Positions 45,149 through 56,159 of a DNA stretch of 64,000 nt are shown one piece after another. A model generated the notes under the pieces. That model searched no databases and was not told the DNA's origin. It saw only the letters and a program-made list of their open reading frames with translations. This stretch comes from Castor canadensis. Taxonomy: Eukaryota; Chordata; Mammalia; Rodentia; Castoridae. Position numbers and translations under genes: made by a program. How positions within the stretch are numbered: the stretch's first letter is position 1; each line of letters opens with the position of its first letter. The stretch is from positions 88,653,042 to 88,717,041 of the forward strand of contig NC_133392.1 in the NCBI RefSeq assembly GCF_047511655.1, in the 5' to 3' direction.

Positions 45149-45666
45149 TGTTGGGTCTGGAGATCTAAGGCAGATTAGTGAGTATCCCATCCCCCATGGA
45201 GAGGACTATCATTCCTGCATCCTGAGAAGGAAGTATAAACCTGATTCCTGCATCCTGAGGAGTTGGAAACCTGCAGTCCTGCATTCTGAAGAGGAGATAT
45301 AGGGTCTGATAGATCTGCCACAGGGCTGATGAGCAAAATGCTCTCAAAATTGTTTCCCCTCCCCCAGTAAGGGGCAAACAAACCAGTTCACATGAGAAAG
45401 CCCTTGAATCCATAGCCAATGAAAAGAACTCACCTAACCCAGAGTTAAACGTCCATAAAAACCCCAGCCTTCACCTGAGCAGCGAGCTACTGGTTTCTGG
45501 GCTCCGCTGCACTTCTCTAGCTGTAACCTTTCCTTTCTCTCTAATAAATCATGCTTTATATACCAGCTTTGGCTCATCATTCAGCTGCCTCACCAGCCAG
45601 TTCCCTGGCCTGTGATGGCAAGGATCCTGGACACTGGCCCACAACACTTCAAACCTGCACATAACA
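45149..45666 (+). mobile_element. Solo LTR A (ERV), plus strand
   Basis: 518 bases beginning TGTTGGGTCT and ending CATAACA, flanked by the 4-bp duplication TTGG (45,145-45,148; 45,667-45,670). TATA-like 'ccataaaaacc' near 45,452 and AATAAA in 'ctaataaatcatgc' near 45,541 are in U3-R order. It contains about three tandem copies of a 'cctgcatcctgag' unit (45,213-45,295). No internal viral sequence remains. Confidence 0.9.
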
Positions 45667-45711
45667 TTGGGTATTTTCGAGATAGGATCTTGTGAACTAT
45701 TTGCTAGGGCT

Positions 45712-46193
45712 TGTTGGGGTCCAAGGTTGACCACCCCTCAGAGGAACAAAAAGACACTCACGATAATGTAAGCCACAAAGCGAGGTTTATTTCCAACCAG
45801 CTGGGGTCCGGGTATCCGCCCGATGCAGTGGGTTTCAACATGGACCCCGAATACAAAATTCAGGCTGCTTTTATATTTTTTAGACATTGGTCACGGTCAC
45901 ACAGCAATTTGTATGGTCCCTGGGGTCACATATTTCTGATATCACCCACATCTTGGTGGTGGGGCAAGATTACTTGAAGATTATTTATTAGGAATTTGGT
46001 AAACACCAGGTGTCTCAGCTCATTGACTCACATACCATTTTAGCAAGATTAACCAGAAACAGTCCCTGTTCCCAGAAACCGTCCCACCTCCCTTAGTTCC
46101 AGTAAGTGGTGGCTTGGGTCATGTTAGCCATGGCCGGTTTCAGGCTGAGTGGGCTGCAAGTCTCAAAGGTACCCTAACATTTGTACCCTAACA
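45712..46193 (-). mobile_element. Solo LTR B (ERV), minus strand
   Basis: 482 bases; plus-strand ends TGTTGGGGTC and CCCTAACA, flanked by the 4-bp duplication GGCT (45,708-45,711; 46,194-46,197). On the minus strand an AATAAA lies in 'ggaaataaacctcgc'. The start carries 'gtaccctaaca' twice (46,169-46,179; 46,183-46,193). It is unrelated in sequence to solo LTR A. Confidence 0.88.
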
Positions 46194-46275
46194 GGCTGAC
46201 TTTGAACCACAATCCTCCTAACCTGCGCCTGCTAAGTAGCTAATATTCCGGGCATGAGTCACCTATGCCCAGCTA

Positions 46276-47630
46276 AGGATTTATTTTAGTATAACAGTAT
46301 AAAAGTAGGAAGAAGTGGGGGGGAGGAGCAACACTTCCTGGTCCCAAAGAAGGAAATGGGAGGACAGACTCAAAATGACGGTTCCTACCTGTGACCTTAC
46401 ACTTTCTGAGTGGGGAACACATGCCATCAAATTGAAGTCTAGCAACCAAATCATTACAGCTTGGATCTGGGAAACCAAGATGGGTGCTAAGCAGGGAGAT
46501 GCCATCTAGGCCCACCCAACACACAGGGACAGTGGGTGGCTTTCAGGATTTCCCTTTGCCACACAGGCCTTTTGTTCTTTTCATTCATCCAAGGAGCCTC
46601 CAGGTGAAGCCAGTTCTTTATTTATTTCAACCCTTTCCTGCCTGTGCCCTCCTGGCAATGAGTTTGCAGGGCCTCACCCAACCTCTGTTGTAGCTGCTTC
46701 TGAGCACTGGAAGTGTTAACTGAAGGATTAAAGAGGACGAGAAAAAGGAAATATTTTGTACTTTTAAAATCCCACAGTTATCGATCTTTATTATAAAGAA
46801 TGCTTAAAAAAAAAACAACCATATGTGCCTCCCCTTCAGTAGTAGCCCAGCTCCTGTGTATATGTAAATCAAATTCTTTGTAAATTGAGTCATATTTTGA
46901 ATGCACCAGGGGAGCTGACTATTTAAAGGAATCCTGCTGTGAATCTTTTTGTTAAACCAAGAGGCTGTATGTGATGCTAATTTTCACCCCTTAATTTGCC
47001 TGTTTTGTAGGTTCAGATTTTCATAAAATTCTCCAAATTCACAAGTTGAAGCAAAGAACACCTGTACCTTATATTTCAAGGGTATCTTTCTCATAAGAGC
47101 TCAAAGAGCTGTCAGGTGTATTGCCTCATTTATCTTCCCAATGTTCTTCCAAAGGAGTTTGGGGCAGTCATTATTATCCTCAAAGGAGGTGTAACTGTCT
47201 CCCAACCTGCCTTGCAGCCCCCCCACCCCCGCCAAGGAGAAGGCACTCAGTGGAGAGCTATTTATTTTCCAATTAACAATAGGCTCTGTCCTGGGGGTTT
47301 TTCTTTAGAGCCCAGAATGTTCCTTTTTACTGTTTGTCACTGCTGTCCCAATAGAGAAAATGAGGAAGCAAGACAGTAAGTGCTTACCAGGTTTTACATA
47401 TTTAGGAAGTGCTCACTACATACAGGACCAGGGGTTGGAATTGGATAGGGTCTGCCAGATGGCTGGTGTAAATCCTGATGACTGCAGCACATGGGGGAGA
47501 GGGGTAAGCTGACAAGACCTAAGGGTGCTAGGCAACGCCCACACCTTTGCGGACTGAAGCTCACTCACGCTTTTCTTCTCCCAAGAGTCTTCACTCAATC
47601 TATACATTTTAAGGTCAAGCAGGGCTTGGC
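46276..47630. other. Non-coding intergenic sequence
   Basis: No gene is recognised. 46.75-47.06 kb looks single-copy and AT-rich. Confidence 0.4.
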
Positions 47631-47631
47631 A

Positions 47632-48006
47632 TTCCTTTTTTTTTTTTTTTGATGGTACTGAGGTTTGAACTCAGGGCCTCCAGTTTAGGAAGGTACTCTA
47701 CCACTTGAGCCATGCCCTCAGAGCCAGAAGGGTTTTAGTTATTTTCTGGTGTTTTATCCCAGGGCAGCCCTAACCTGTTTTTGCCTGGGGAGACAGCCCA
47801 AAATGCCTCTCACATAGCCAGGATTACAGACTTGCAGCAGTACACCACTATGCCCAGCTCATTAGTTGAGACTGTGGATCATGATAATTTTTTTTGCCTG
47901 GACTGGTCTCAAACTGAGATTCTCCAGATCTCTGCCTCCAGAGTAACTGGGATTACAGGTATGAGCCACCATGCCTAGCTCATTTGATTTTTTTTTTTTT
48001 TTTTGT
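47632..48006 (-). repeat. Composite B1-dID-like SINE(s)
   Basis: 'ggtactgaggtttgaactca', 'taccacttgagccatgccct', 'aactgggattacaggtatga' and 'gccaccatgcctagc' in reverse orientation, bounded by poly-T runs. Confidence 0.86.
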
Positions 48007-48639
48007 AGGATGAAGAAATGAATTAGTGTCATTTTCCAAAAGTCACATGACAGGTAAGTGAGAAAGCAAGGACCTAAATCCTAGTCTGTTTCATTCCAAA
48101 GGCATATGCGTTACCTGTCACTGTGATTGAACATAGGCACAAGCAGTGGGCTTTGTGGGTGCAGAGCCAAGAACTAACTAAATTCTGACTCTCAGGATCA
48201 AAGACAGCATCCCAAAGAGATGTCACTGGAGCCAGGTCTTGGATAGTGAGGATTCCCATAGGGAATGGAGAGAAAAACATGGCAAAGGTATGAACGCCAG
48301 CATAGGGTCTGGTGTGCACAGGTTATAAGGGACCTGTAGAGGTAAACAAAGCTTAAAGGGGAGTTAGGGACATTATCTTAGAAGGTCAAATGTTTGCATA
48401 CAGGAGCTGAAACTCAATGTGAGGAGCCATCAAGACTTTCTGAGGGAACAATCAAGAAATTTTTCTCTTTGAAAGATAATTCTGTTATCGGTGTGAAGAG
48501 TGAATGTGAGTCAGGAGATCAAACTTGAATATCCTTTATCCAAAATACTTGGGACCAAGTATTCAGTTTTTGTTTTGTTTTTTGTTTTGGAATATGTGCA
48601 GATAATATTTGGGAAAAGGGAACCCAAATATATATTTTA

Positions 48640-48748
48640 AATTTTTATTTATTTATTTATTTAGGCAGCACAGGGCTTGAACTCAGGGCCGCTTTCTTGC
48701 TTGCTAGGCAGACACTCTTACGGCTTGAGCCACTTTGCCAGCCCAAAG
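48640..48748 (-). repeat. ID-like (right half) SINE
   Basis: 'cagggcttgaactcagggcc' and 'cggcttgagccactttgcca' in reverse orientation with an (ATTT)n start. Confidence 0.83.
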
Positions 48749-48822
48749 GGTAACCCAAATCTTAACTTTTCATTTGCTTCGTATGTAACTTTCACACATA
48801 GCCTTGATGCACAGATGACACG

Positions 48823-49136
48823 TGCAGGAATTTCAGGTGCTCAGGGTTCTTGAGCCTGCTCTGAGAATGAAAGCACAGACAGACTCTAACTGCAGAGGTC
48901 GGAAAGATTTTATTTGTAGAGAATTTAGTTGGAGAAAAGAGAAGAGAAAGACTGCATCTTGGAGAATGCAGGGGGACCTGGAAACTGGTGATCCCCTGGG
49001 CCAGGGTAGGGAGTGGGGTTTTATAGCCTACTTTTGCATTGCCTGATGGCTGGAGATGCCTTTCAGATGCAAACAGGCATTTCCTAGGGAGGAGAAGTGT
49101 CTCCTTGACCACTTATCACCTTTTGGGACCTCCTGC
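48823..49136 (-). mobile_element. Probable solo LTR, minus strand
   Basis: The ends TGCAGGAATT and ACCTCCTGCA are inverted (TG...CA). On the minus strand TATAAAA (context GGCTATAAAACCCC) precedes AATAAA (context ACAAATAAAATC). No clear target duplication was found, so the edges are provisional. Confidence 0.5.
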
Positions 49137-49329
49137 AGTCTGTCCTTCAGTCCTTCAGCCTCATGCCAATATCACACAGTACTTGTAGCACCCTTGCATT
49201 CGGACTGCAATATGCCACATGAGGTCAGTTGTGGAATTTTCCACTTGTGGTGTCTTGTCTGTGCTCAAAACCTTTTGGATTTTGGATTTCATATTTTTGG
49301 ACTAGGGATGTTCAGCCTGTACTTAGATA

Positions 49330-51095
49330 ACATTCTCTCCTCCAACAGAAAGAAAACAAAACCTCATGGACATTCCTGGAGCCCCTGGTGAGTTAGGGCA
49401 GTCAGGGTTGACCACATTAAACAAGGTGGCCAGACCGTTGAAAGGATGGCGGATCCTAGCCAGACCTCCCTCTGGTGCTCCTCTCCCCCTTAGCACCCGC
49501 AGTGCCAGGCACAGTGCCACAGAGGAGCGGGCTGTGGGCTGTTCCTCTCGGCCACCTGAGATTTTCATAGGTGCCGCAGATGGATGTATGTGACCAAAAC
49601 CTATCTCTTCCCTTGTAAGCCAATGCTATCCTTCAAAGCATTATTGAAGGTCATTCTTGTTTGTCCTAAGTCACAGGAGAAAAATCAGGGCTTATCCAAC
49701 ACCTGCTAGCCTCACGCCTCTGAGGCATGACTGGCCGAGGTCATGTTGACCTTGATCTTCTGTTTACTGGGCTCAGCCAGATGCATTCCCAGGGCCTTTG
49801 AGCTGTAAATGCAAAAAAAAAAAAAAAAAAAAAAGGAGGGTGGGTCCTGGGAAGGGGGATTGAAGCAATAAGAAGAGCCTCAGTCTCCTTTATCCTCCCC
49901 ACTTTCCCACCCAAGTTTATAAATCTTTGAAGATTCACCCTTCAAAGCAACTATGCAAAGCCACTGAAAGAGTAGAATTGGAATAAGGTGTATATCTTCC
50001 TTCAGCTTCTAATTCTTGGCCTGCAGCATAATTCTTCAATTTGTTAAAGACCTTGGAGCCTTTGGAAGAAAGGCAATTTAAGTATAAAAGCCATTATAAT
50101 AGCACTGCTATTAGCAGGAGTGGGTTTGGCATGAGGCCTGGGCCACCCGTACTCCAGAGGCCTAAGTGACTAAATGGGAGGTTCAGTGTTGACTCAAAGG
50201 AATCAGATCCCTTAGCCAGGGAGGTGCCAGGAAATCTCCCTAAACACAAAAGGAATGCTGAGGGGCCAAGGGGTGAGGCAGTCACAGGGGGTACAAACCA
50301 GATCCAGGGCCCCTGGATAGCCCACAGCAGGTACAATGTAACACTTACAAGGAGAGATTTCTGGGGCAGGAGGCCTTGCTACCCTCTCACCATTGTGCCA
50401 CTCTCCTTCCTCAGGACACCTGGACACGCCCACTACAGAGGTCTTCTTTCTCTGGCTCAGCCTTGTATATCTCTAGACTCCTCTTTGCAGCATGGCCCTG
50501 GGCCATGTGGAGGGAGACCGCACATGGGCCACAAGCCACAGAAGGGAGAAATGGGACGGCTGGAGGGGCTGCAGAGACTCTAGGGAACAATCACACTTTC
50601 CTGGATGCCCACGTTGGATTTGGGCCAAGTCTGCTCCGTGCAGCACCCAGCTACTCAGCACCTTCTACATCCTCAGAGCAGCCCAAACAGCCTCCTACTT
50701 TTGGGCAAAAGCCAGGGGTTTCACAGGGAGGCAGAGGCAGAGCCCCTGGGTTTTCCCAGCACTGAATCTGGGAATCTGGTTACTCTTTAGATAAGAAGAG
50801 CACTATCATTTACTGACCTGAGAATGGTGTGTGAAGTTAGAAAAAAAAACTCAGAAGCATTACAAGAAAACAAAATGACCTACATTTGCTCTTCCCAACT
50901 CCAGGGCTTGTAGTTGGAGGCCACGGCTGAGTTACAGTCAAAGCCACAGCTGTAGCCCACATGGGTGAGTGCCACCGCCCCATGTCCCACTTCTGTTGCC
51001 AAGCCCTGTGGGGCTATGTGAAAGAGGCTGAAAAAGACATGTGGCAAGATTTTTAAAACAAGCTATCCCCCGTCCCGGCCTGTCACAGCTGTCAC
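49330..51095. other. Non-coding intergenic sequence
   Basis: Moderately GC-rich. Several overlapping open frames occur in 50.2-50.8 kb on both strands, but none resembles a protein. A poly-A run lies at 49,812-49,834. Confidence 0.4.
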
Positions 51096-51272
51096 AGCCT
51101 GTATGGCACAGTGGTTAAGAGCAGACAATTTGCAGTCAGCTCTGGATTTGAATCCTGCCTCCACCACTTCCTATCTCTGTGGTGGACCTGGTACTCATCT
51201 GTAAAATGTAGGTGAGAGTTGCACCTTCTTCCTGTGGTTAGGTGGATGAAATGACATCTCAAAAGCATAGCA
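51096..51272 (+). repeat. MIR SINE
   Basis: 'cacagtggttaagagcagac', 'ctctggatttgaatcctgcc' and 'tcatctgtaaaatgtaggtg' follow the MIR order on the plus strand. Confidence 0.83.
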
Positions 51273-51274
51273 CT

Positions 51275-51490
51275 TGGGGCTGGGTGCAGTGGCTCAAGCC
51301 ACTAAGGAGGCAAAGATCTGGAGGACTGCATTTCAAGGCCAGCCTGGACAAAAAGTTCGTGTGACCCCATCTCAACCAATAAAAGCTGGGTGTGGTCTCT
51401 TGCATTTATCATTCCAGCTATGCAGGAAGCAGAAACAGGAAGATCTCAGTCTAGGTGGGCCCAGGCATAAATCGAGACCCTATTTTAATG
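51275..51490 (+). repeat. Composite B1-dID-like SINE, truncated
   Basis: 'ggggctgggtgcagtggctc', 'caaggccagcctggacaaaa' and 'aaagctgggtgtggtctctt'. It is cut off where a second SINE begins. Confidence 0.78.
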
Positions 51491-51716
51491 ACTATAACTG
51501 TGTGCCAGTGGCTTATATCTGTAATTCCAGCTACTTGGGAGGCTGAAATAGGGAAGATCGTGGTTTGAGGCCAGCCCAGGCAAGTAGTTCATGAAGTCTA
51601 ATCTCCAAAATAACCAGAGCAAAATGGACTGGCGGTGTGGCTCAAGTGGTAGAGTGCCTGTTCTGCAGCATAAAGCCCTGAGTTCAAACCCTAGTATCAT
51701 CAGGAAAAAAAAAAAA
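51491..51716 (+). repeat. Composite B1-dID-like SINE
   Basis: 'aattccagctacttgggagg', 'gtgtggctcaagtggtagag' and 'ctgagttcaaaccctagtat' with an A tail. It is inserted next to or within the preceding SINE. Confidence 0.87.
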
Positions 51717-52490
51717 AGGCTTAGCACTTGATGCGATGCCAACACAAGGAAGGGCTCTACACATGGGCAAGTTTTCCTCTTTCAAGAAAATGTTGAGGAG
51801 ATGAGAGCTTACTAGAAGGGGACAGTTTTGAGTTCCCTGGAGGTCCCTGGAGCTTAGACTAAGCCTCAGTTTGTGGTCTTTGAGGTGGAAAAATGCAGAT
51901 GAAATTCATGTGAAACAGGTGGGCACTTCTGTTTGAACCACATGGCTGGAAGAGTTCACATGTGACTATCAACTGGGAATTTCGGCTGGGAAATACAGCT
52001 CAGGAGGAGAGCAGCAAGGATTGCCACATATCTGCAGGTGTCCCACATAATGTCAACCCATACAGCTCTGCAGATAATGCCAAGGCAGAGCAAGGAGCCC
52101 TCTTGCTATGAAATTCATCACAGTAAAATCTTAGGCACGACTAAGAAACATCAGACTCAAACCACCACAGGAAAGGCTTGCATGTGATGGGTTTTCTCTG
52201 GATGCCCATTTTGGTCTCTCAGCTATGTTCCTGGCCTTCCTCCTTCCTTAGGCATTCTAGTAGGCATTTTGAGGTCCATTCTTGCCCTTATGTCATCACA
52301 CACACAGAGCAGAACTCACTAAAAGGGCAGAATTTGTGCCTTACTCTGGAAGAACACATATCAATGTGCTTACCTTTTCCTCAAAAGATGTTTCAGAAAG
52401 GAATAACCAAGACCGGAATATGTAAGATAAACTCTAGTCTATGAGGCAGTCCAAAGTAGGAAACAGATGACATTGGAGCCAGACAGACCT
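51717..52490. other. Non-coding intergenic sequence
   Basis: Nothing recognised. Confidence 0.4.
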
Positions 52491-52497
52491 GGTGCTC

Positions 52498-52690
52498 TGG
52501 GCCAGTGGTTTGTTGAACTTTTTGCCTGAGTCAGAACCACCTGGAGGGCTTGTTAACACACAGATTGCTGGACCTTATTCAGACGGTCTGGAGCACAATT
52601 ATTTCCAGGTGATGCTGAGGCCATTCGCTTAGAGACTGGGCTGCAGCCTAAGAATTGCTGCAGTGTTGAGTCTGCATTTAGAGCCCTAGC
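52498..52690 (+). mobile_element. MER5A-type hAT (Charlie) DNA transposon fragment
   Basis: 'agaaccacctggagggcttg', 'ttaacacacagattgctgga' and 'ttccaggtgatgctgaggcc' match the MER5A consensus as I recall it. Confidence 0.82.
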
Positions 52691-52694
52691 TCAC

Positions 52695-53845
52695 CTGCAG
52701 AGGAAGGCACGCAGCATGAAGGACCTCAGGTTTGCAGGCTAGAAAATCATCTTCCACTTAGCAGCCCCAGTTTCGATTGTTAAATGAGGATAATGGATCT
52801 AGCTCTCTGGGAACATCTACCATAAGGAGAAATGTGAAAGTCTGCTGTAGAGTTCTAAAGTCGTAGACAACTGTGAAGAACTAGCTATGAGGATTATCGC
52901 AAAGGGAAGGCTCCTGGTGACAGACTCTTATAGTGCCCTCCCAGCACATGGTAGGGGGACCCATAAACATGAAGAAAACCTCACCATTACTAAAAATAGC
53001 CATTACTCCATACTGGAGACTTTGGTCTTTGTCACACATCACAACAGAAAGTGATAATAAAGTTGTAACACACAAAATTCATATGGTAATTGTGGGTGGC
53101 GGGGACCTCCATCTTGGCTTCTGATCCAATTCATTATTCAAGTCATTTTGCCATAGAGCACTCCCCTCCTTAATGGGGAACCAACTGTGGATCTTCATAA
53201 GAGAAGGCTGGGCTGTTTCTATTTTGCTCTTGGCAGACCTAGGGCCTCTGGGATAACTGTCTTACACAATGAATCCTTTGGCTCCCAGAGAGACCAATGT
53301 AATCTCATCTTCACTCAGAAGATCTGTATCAAACATTACAGACTGTCTGACTGCAGGGCCACCAGCAGGAAGGGGCATCTAACTCCATCTGGATTTGGAG
53401 CAGTATTTAAGTGAAGTAGAAAATAGGGAAACATTGGTCTCATCTGAGGTGTTATTTAAAGAGCCCCGATACGAAATAGACAGAAACAGAGCCAGACTAG
53501 GAGAGAAGGGAGTTCAGTGCCACAGCCTCCTTTAAACATGTGCAGGAATGAGTCAACAGTCCACATTCTCATTGTTTATGGCATGAAAGTCTGATCGGAT
53601 TACCATGCCAGGCCAGGAGGCCTAATTTACCAACCCTCTGGAGAATTTTAAATGACTTTTAAGAGGGAAAAAATAAGTCTCTGGTTACTCCTGTCGAGTA
53701 AAATGTTGCTTATTCTCAGTCAGCCATTTTCAGGAAGGTTCTGCCCACTCCAAATGGAATTACTGGTGAGCTCAGTTACCCAGAAAAATGTATTTCAGCT
53801 AGTCAGAGATGCATAAAAACACAGAACGGTGACTCTGAAAACTCG
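52695..53845. other. Non-coding intergenic sequence, partly single-copy-looking
   Basis: No gene is recognised. 53.5-53.75 kb looks non-repetitive ('tcattgtttatggcatgaaa') and could be conserved. Confidence 0.35.
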
Positions 53846-53849
53846 TTAC

Positions 53850-53922
53850 ATCTTTTTTTTTGTTGTCAGTACTGGTGGTTGAACTCAGGGCTTTACCACT
53901 TGAGCCACACCTCCAGCCCTCT
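53850..53922 (-). repeat. ID-like SINE
   Basis: 'gtactggtggttgaactcag' and 'accacttgagccacacctcc' in reverse orientation, with part of the middle deleted. Confidence 0.82.
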
Positions 53923-54343
53923 ATGTTTGTTGGCCTAACCTGGCTGCAATATCAAGGGGGCACCCAGGATTGATAAAATGGAAAAAATTAAATGTGATTG
54001 CCACAAACAATAATTATCTAGGGATGTTACATGAAATACCCAGATGTAGGTCAAATTGTTTCACATTTGTGAAAACAAACCAAAGTTCTGAATAATGCCA
54101 GACCACCTGGGGACTCCCGTGCATCCAGTCTTAGCCAGATTTTAATAAAGCTTTAACTTTGTACTAGAAGAAGGCATATATGTATTTTAAAAATCACAAA
54201 TTAGGAGTTTAATGGACAGAATTTCTGTAATGTTAAGATTCTGCTATGAAAGACTCAGTGATTTAAGTTGGAAAAAAGAGGGAGCCAAGAAAGAACTACA
54301 TGACTTAAAATCTCAGGATAACTTCTTGGATCTGCTGCTCAGG

Positions 54344-54452
54344 GAGGTTTTTTTTCTTTTTCTTTTTTTTTTGGCAGCACTGAGGTTTGAATTTAGGGCT
54401 TCGTGCTTGCTAGGCAGGCACTCTTAATCGGTTGAGCCACTCCACCAGCCTG
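54344..54452 (-). repeat. ID-like SINE
   Basis: 'gcactgaggtttgaatttag' and 'cggttgagccactccaccag' in reverse orientation after a T-rich run. Confidence 0.82.
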
Positions 54453-55485
54453 AGAGATTTCTTAACATTCTTAGTTAGGTTACTATGTTGCTTCGTTCAT
54501 GGATGGGGACTGATTAGCAGCAAAGTCAGATGGGGATTGGTTATGGCATCCACAGCTCATCCTGTTCCTTTATCAGCATCGCCAAATGATATAATAATCT
54601 ACTTGCCAAACCTTGACCAAGACCCTAAAATGAAAATTGACCCAACCATTTTCTCTCTTTCCTTGTAATTGCCTCAGAGCTGATGACATGAAATGCTTCC
54701 AGGCAGAACTTTCTAGTTTTTTAAGCTTTCAGCTTTTAGAGGAGTCATGGCAGTAAAGCTAAGGCTACAGCTAATTGGCGTGTTTCAATAGAAACCTTCA
54801 TCATCAATCTGCAGGGCAATTAGGCAGTTTCTAGGGGGTTCTTTCCTAAATCTTAAATTAGGTGACAAAGACCGAATGAGCAAGAAGTGAGGGAATTAAA
54901 CTTTCGTATAAATAGAAAGCTAGGGGGTCCTGCTTTTCGATCCTAGGTTCTTTGGGGAAAGATAAGTTTTATAAAGTTTGGCTTAAAAAATAGCCATAGC
55001 AGAGACAAGGGCAAGTGATGTGGAAAATTTGTACAGACACTGTGTTACAACCCATCATCGCCCCCACTCTCTATTTACTAGTCAGATCCCACGCATCACC
55101 AAATATTGCAGTTTCTGCCCTCAAATCCATCTGCTTATTCCCAACCTTACCACCACCTGTCTTGGCCACTGCAGTCATTGTCTGAGGTTTTCATATTCCT
55201 AGATTTTAGTCTGAGGGCCCCTGCTCTGCACTGCAGATTATCTTTCAAACTGCAATCCTCCCAGGAGTAGGATTATGGGTATGAGCCCAGCTCAAAAGAG
55301 GGACTTCTGCACCAGGGTTTCTTTCTTCTTTGCCCATCTCTTCCTAATGAAGCCCATGCCTCTTTTGTTCATCTTCCACGGTCCTCATGCCTAGCACCTG
55401 TTAATGAATGAGAGGATATACACCACAACAGTATGTACACATAGATTCCTTATCCTGTTCTTTCATATTTACCATGGAGATAATG
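54453..55485. other. Non-coding intergenic sequence
   Basis: AT-rich, single-copy-looking around 54.5-54.9 kb ('gcagggcaattaggcag'). No gene is recognised. Confidence 0.4.
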
Positions 55486-55489
55486 GTAT

Positions 55490-55645
55490 CTTTGGGGCTT
55501 GCTATGTGATAGGCACTGAGTTTACACATACGTACATTGTCTCAATTCTCAAACTGCTGTTATTATTTAGTCTTGTTCTACAGATGGGGAAACCCAGCCT
55601 TAGGGGAGTTAACTTGCTCAAGATCAGATAGGAAGTGCCCATGTT
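55490..55645 (-). repeat. MIR-like SINE remnant
   Basis: 'acattgtctcaattctcaaa', 'cagatggggaaacccagcct' and 'gttaacttgctcaagatcag' correspond to the MIR core in reverse. Confidence 0.65.
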
Positions 55646-55861
55646 CTAGCAATCCTACAAACTGCCTCTCTTCCAGAGCCAATTATGGATCTCTCTACAC
55701 CTTCCAAAAGTGACTGCCTGTTGCCCAGATACGAGAATTTCCAGAAGCAACGTGCATACGATGAAGGGCTCTAGAGAAAGGAAAGTTAGGAAGTTAGGAA
55801 ATCTTAGCAGTGAAAGCTGACACTTGAGTTTTCCAGGCAAAAAGCAAGGATATCAACATTG

Positions 55862-55950
55862 GTCAAGGGCCAGGGATGTGGCTCAGTGGTAGAGCAGTTG
55901 CCTAGTATGTGCAAGGCCTTGGGTTTGATCCCCATTTCTGCAAAAACAAA
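55862..55950 (+). repeat. ID-like SINE
   Basis: 'ggatgtggctcagtggtaga' and 'gcaaggccttgggtttgatc' with an AAAACAAAAC tail. Confidence 0.85.
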
Positions 55951-55994
55951 ACAAAGTTTGCTAAAAAGGGTATGATAGCCTCATCTGACTTAGA

Positions 55995-56082
55995 ATAAAC
56001 ACAGGGCTAAAGAGTGGGTGTAGAGTTTCTCTTGCTTTATAAACACAGGGCTAAAGAGTGGGTGTAGAGTTTCTCTTGCTTC
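55995..56082. repeat. Perfect 44-bp tandem duplication
   Basis: The 44-base unit starting 'ataaacacagggctaaagag' occurs at 55,995 and again at 56,039, nearly identical to its end. Confidence 0.92.
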
Positions 56083-56159
56083 TGGTTCTACTAACCTAAC
56101 TAGATGTGATGGAAGACTCAGGAAGGACAAATAGAAGACAAACATGCATAAAGCTGGGG

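Larger units (their letters stand above)
45031..46275 (-). repeat. One B1-dID-like SINE split by two solo LTRs
   Basis: SINE pieces at about 45,048-45,148, 45,667-45,711 and 46,194-46,272 join into one reverse-oriented element when the two LTRs are removed. Its intact relative lies at 25,888-26,115. Reading order: 'ggtactagggcttgaactca', 'gtattttcgagataggatct', 'tgtgaactatttgct', 'gactttgaaccacaatcc', 'gcatgagtcacc'. Confidence 0.9.
48522..49322. mobile_element. Old DNA transposon interrupted by a SINE and an LTR
   Basis: The left end 'ttgaatatcctttatccaaa' and the right end 'gactagggatgttcagcctg' are roughly inverted repeats of each other. The interior 'ggaatatgtgcagataatat' and 'tgtgctcaaaaccttttgga' fits a known mammalian non-autonomous DNA element I cannot name with certainty. 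A SINE (48,640-48,748) and an LTR-like unit (48,823-49,136) lie inside it. Confidence 0.5.
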
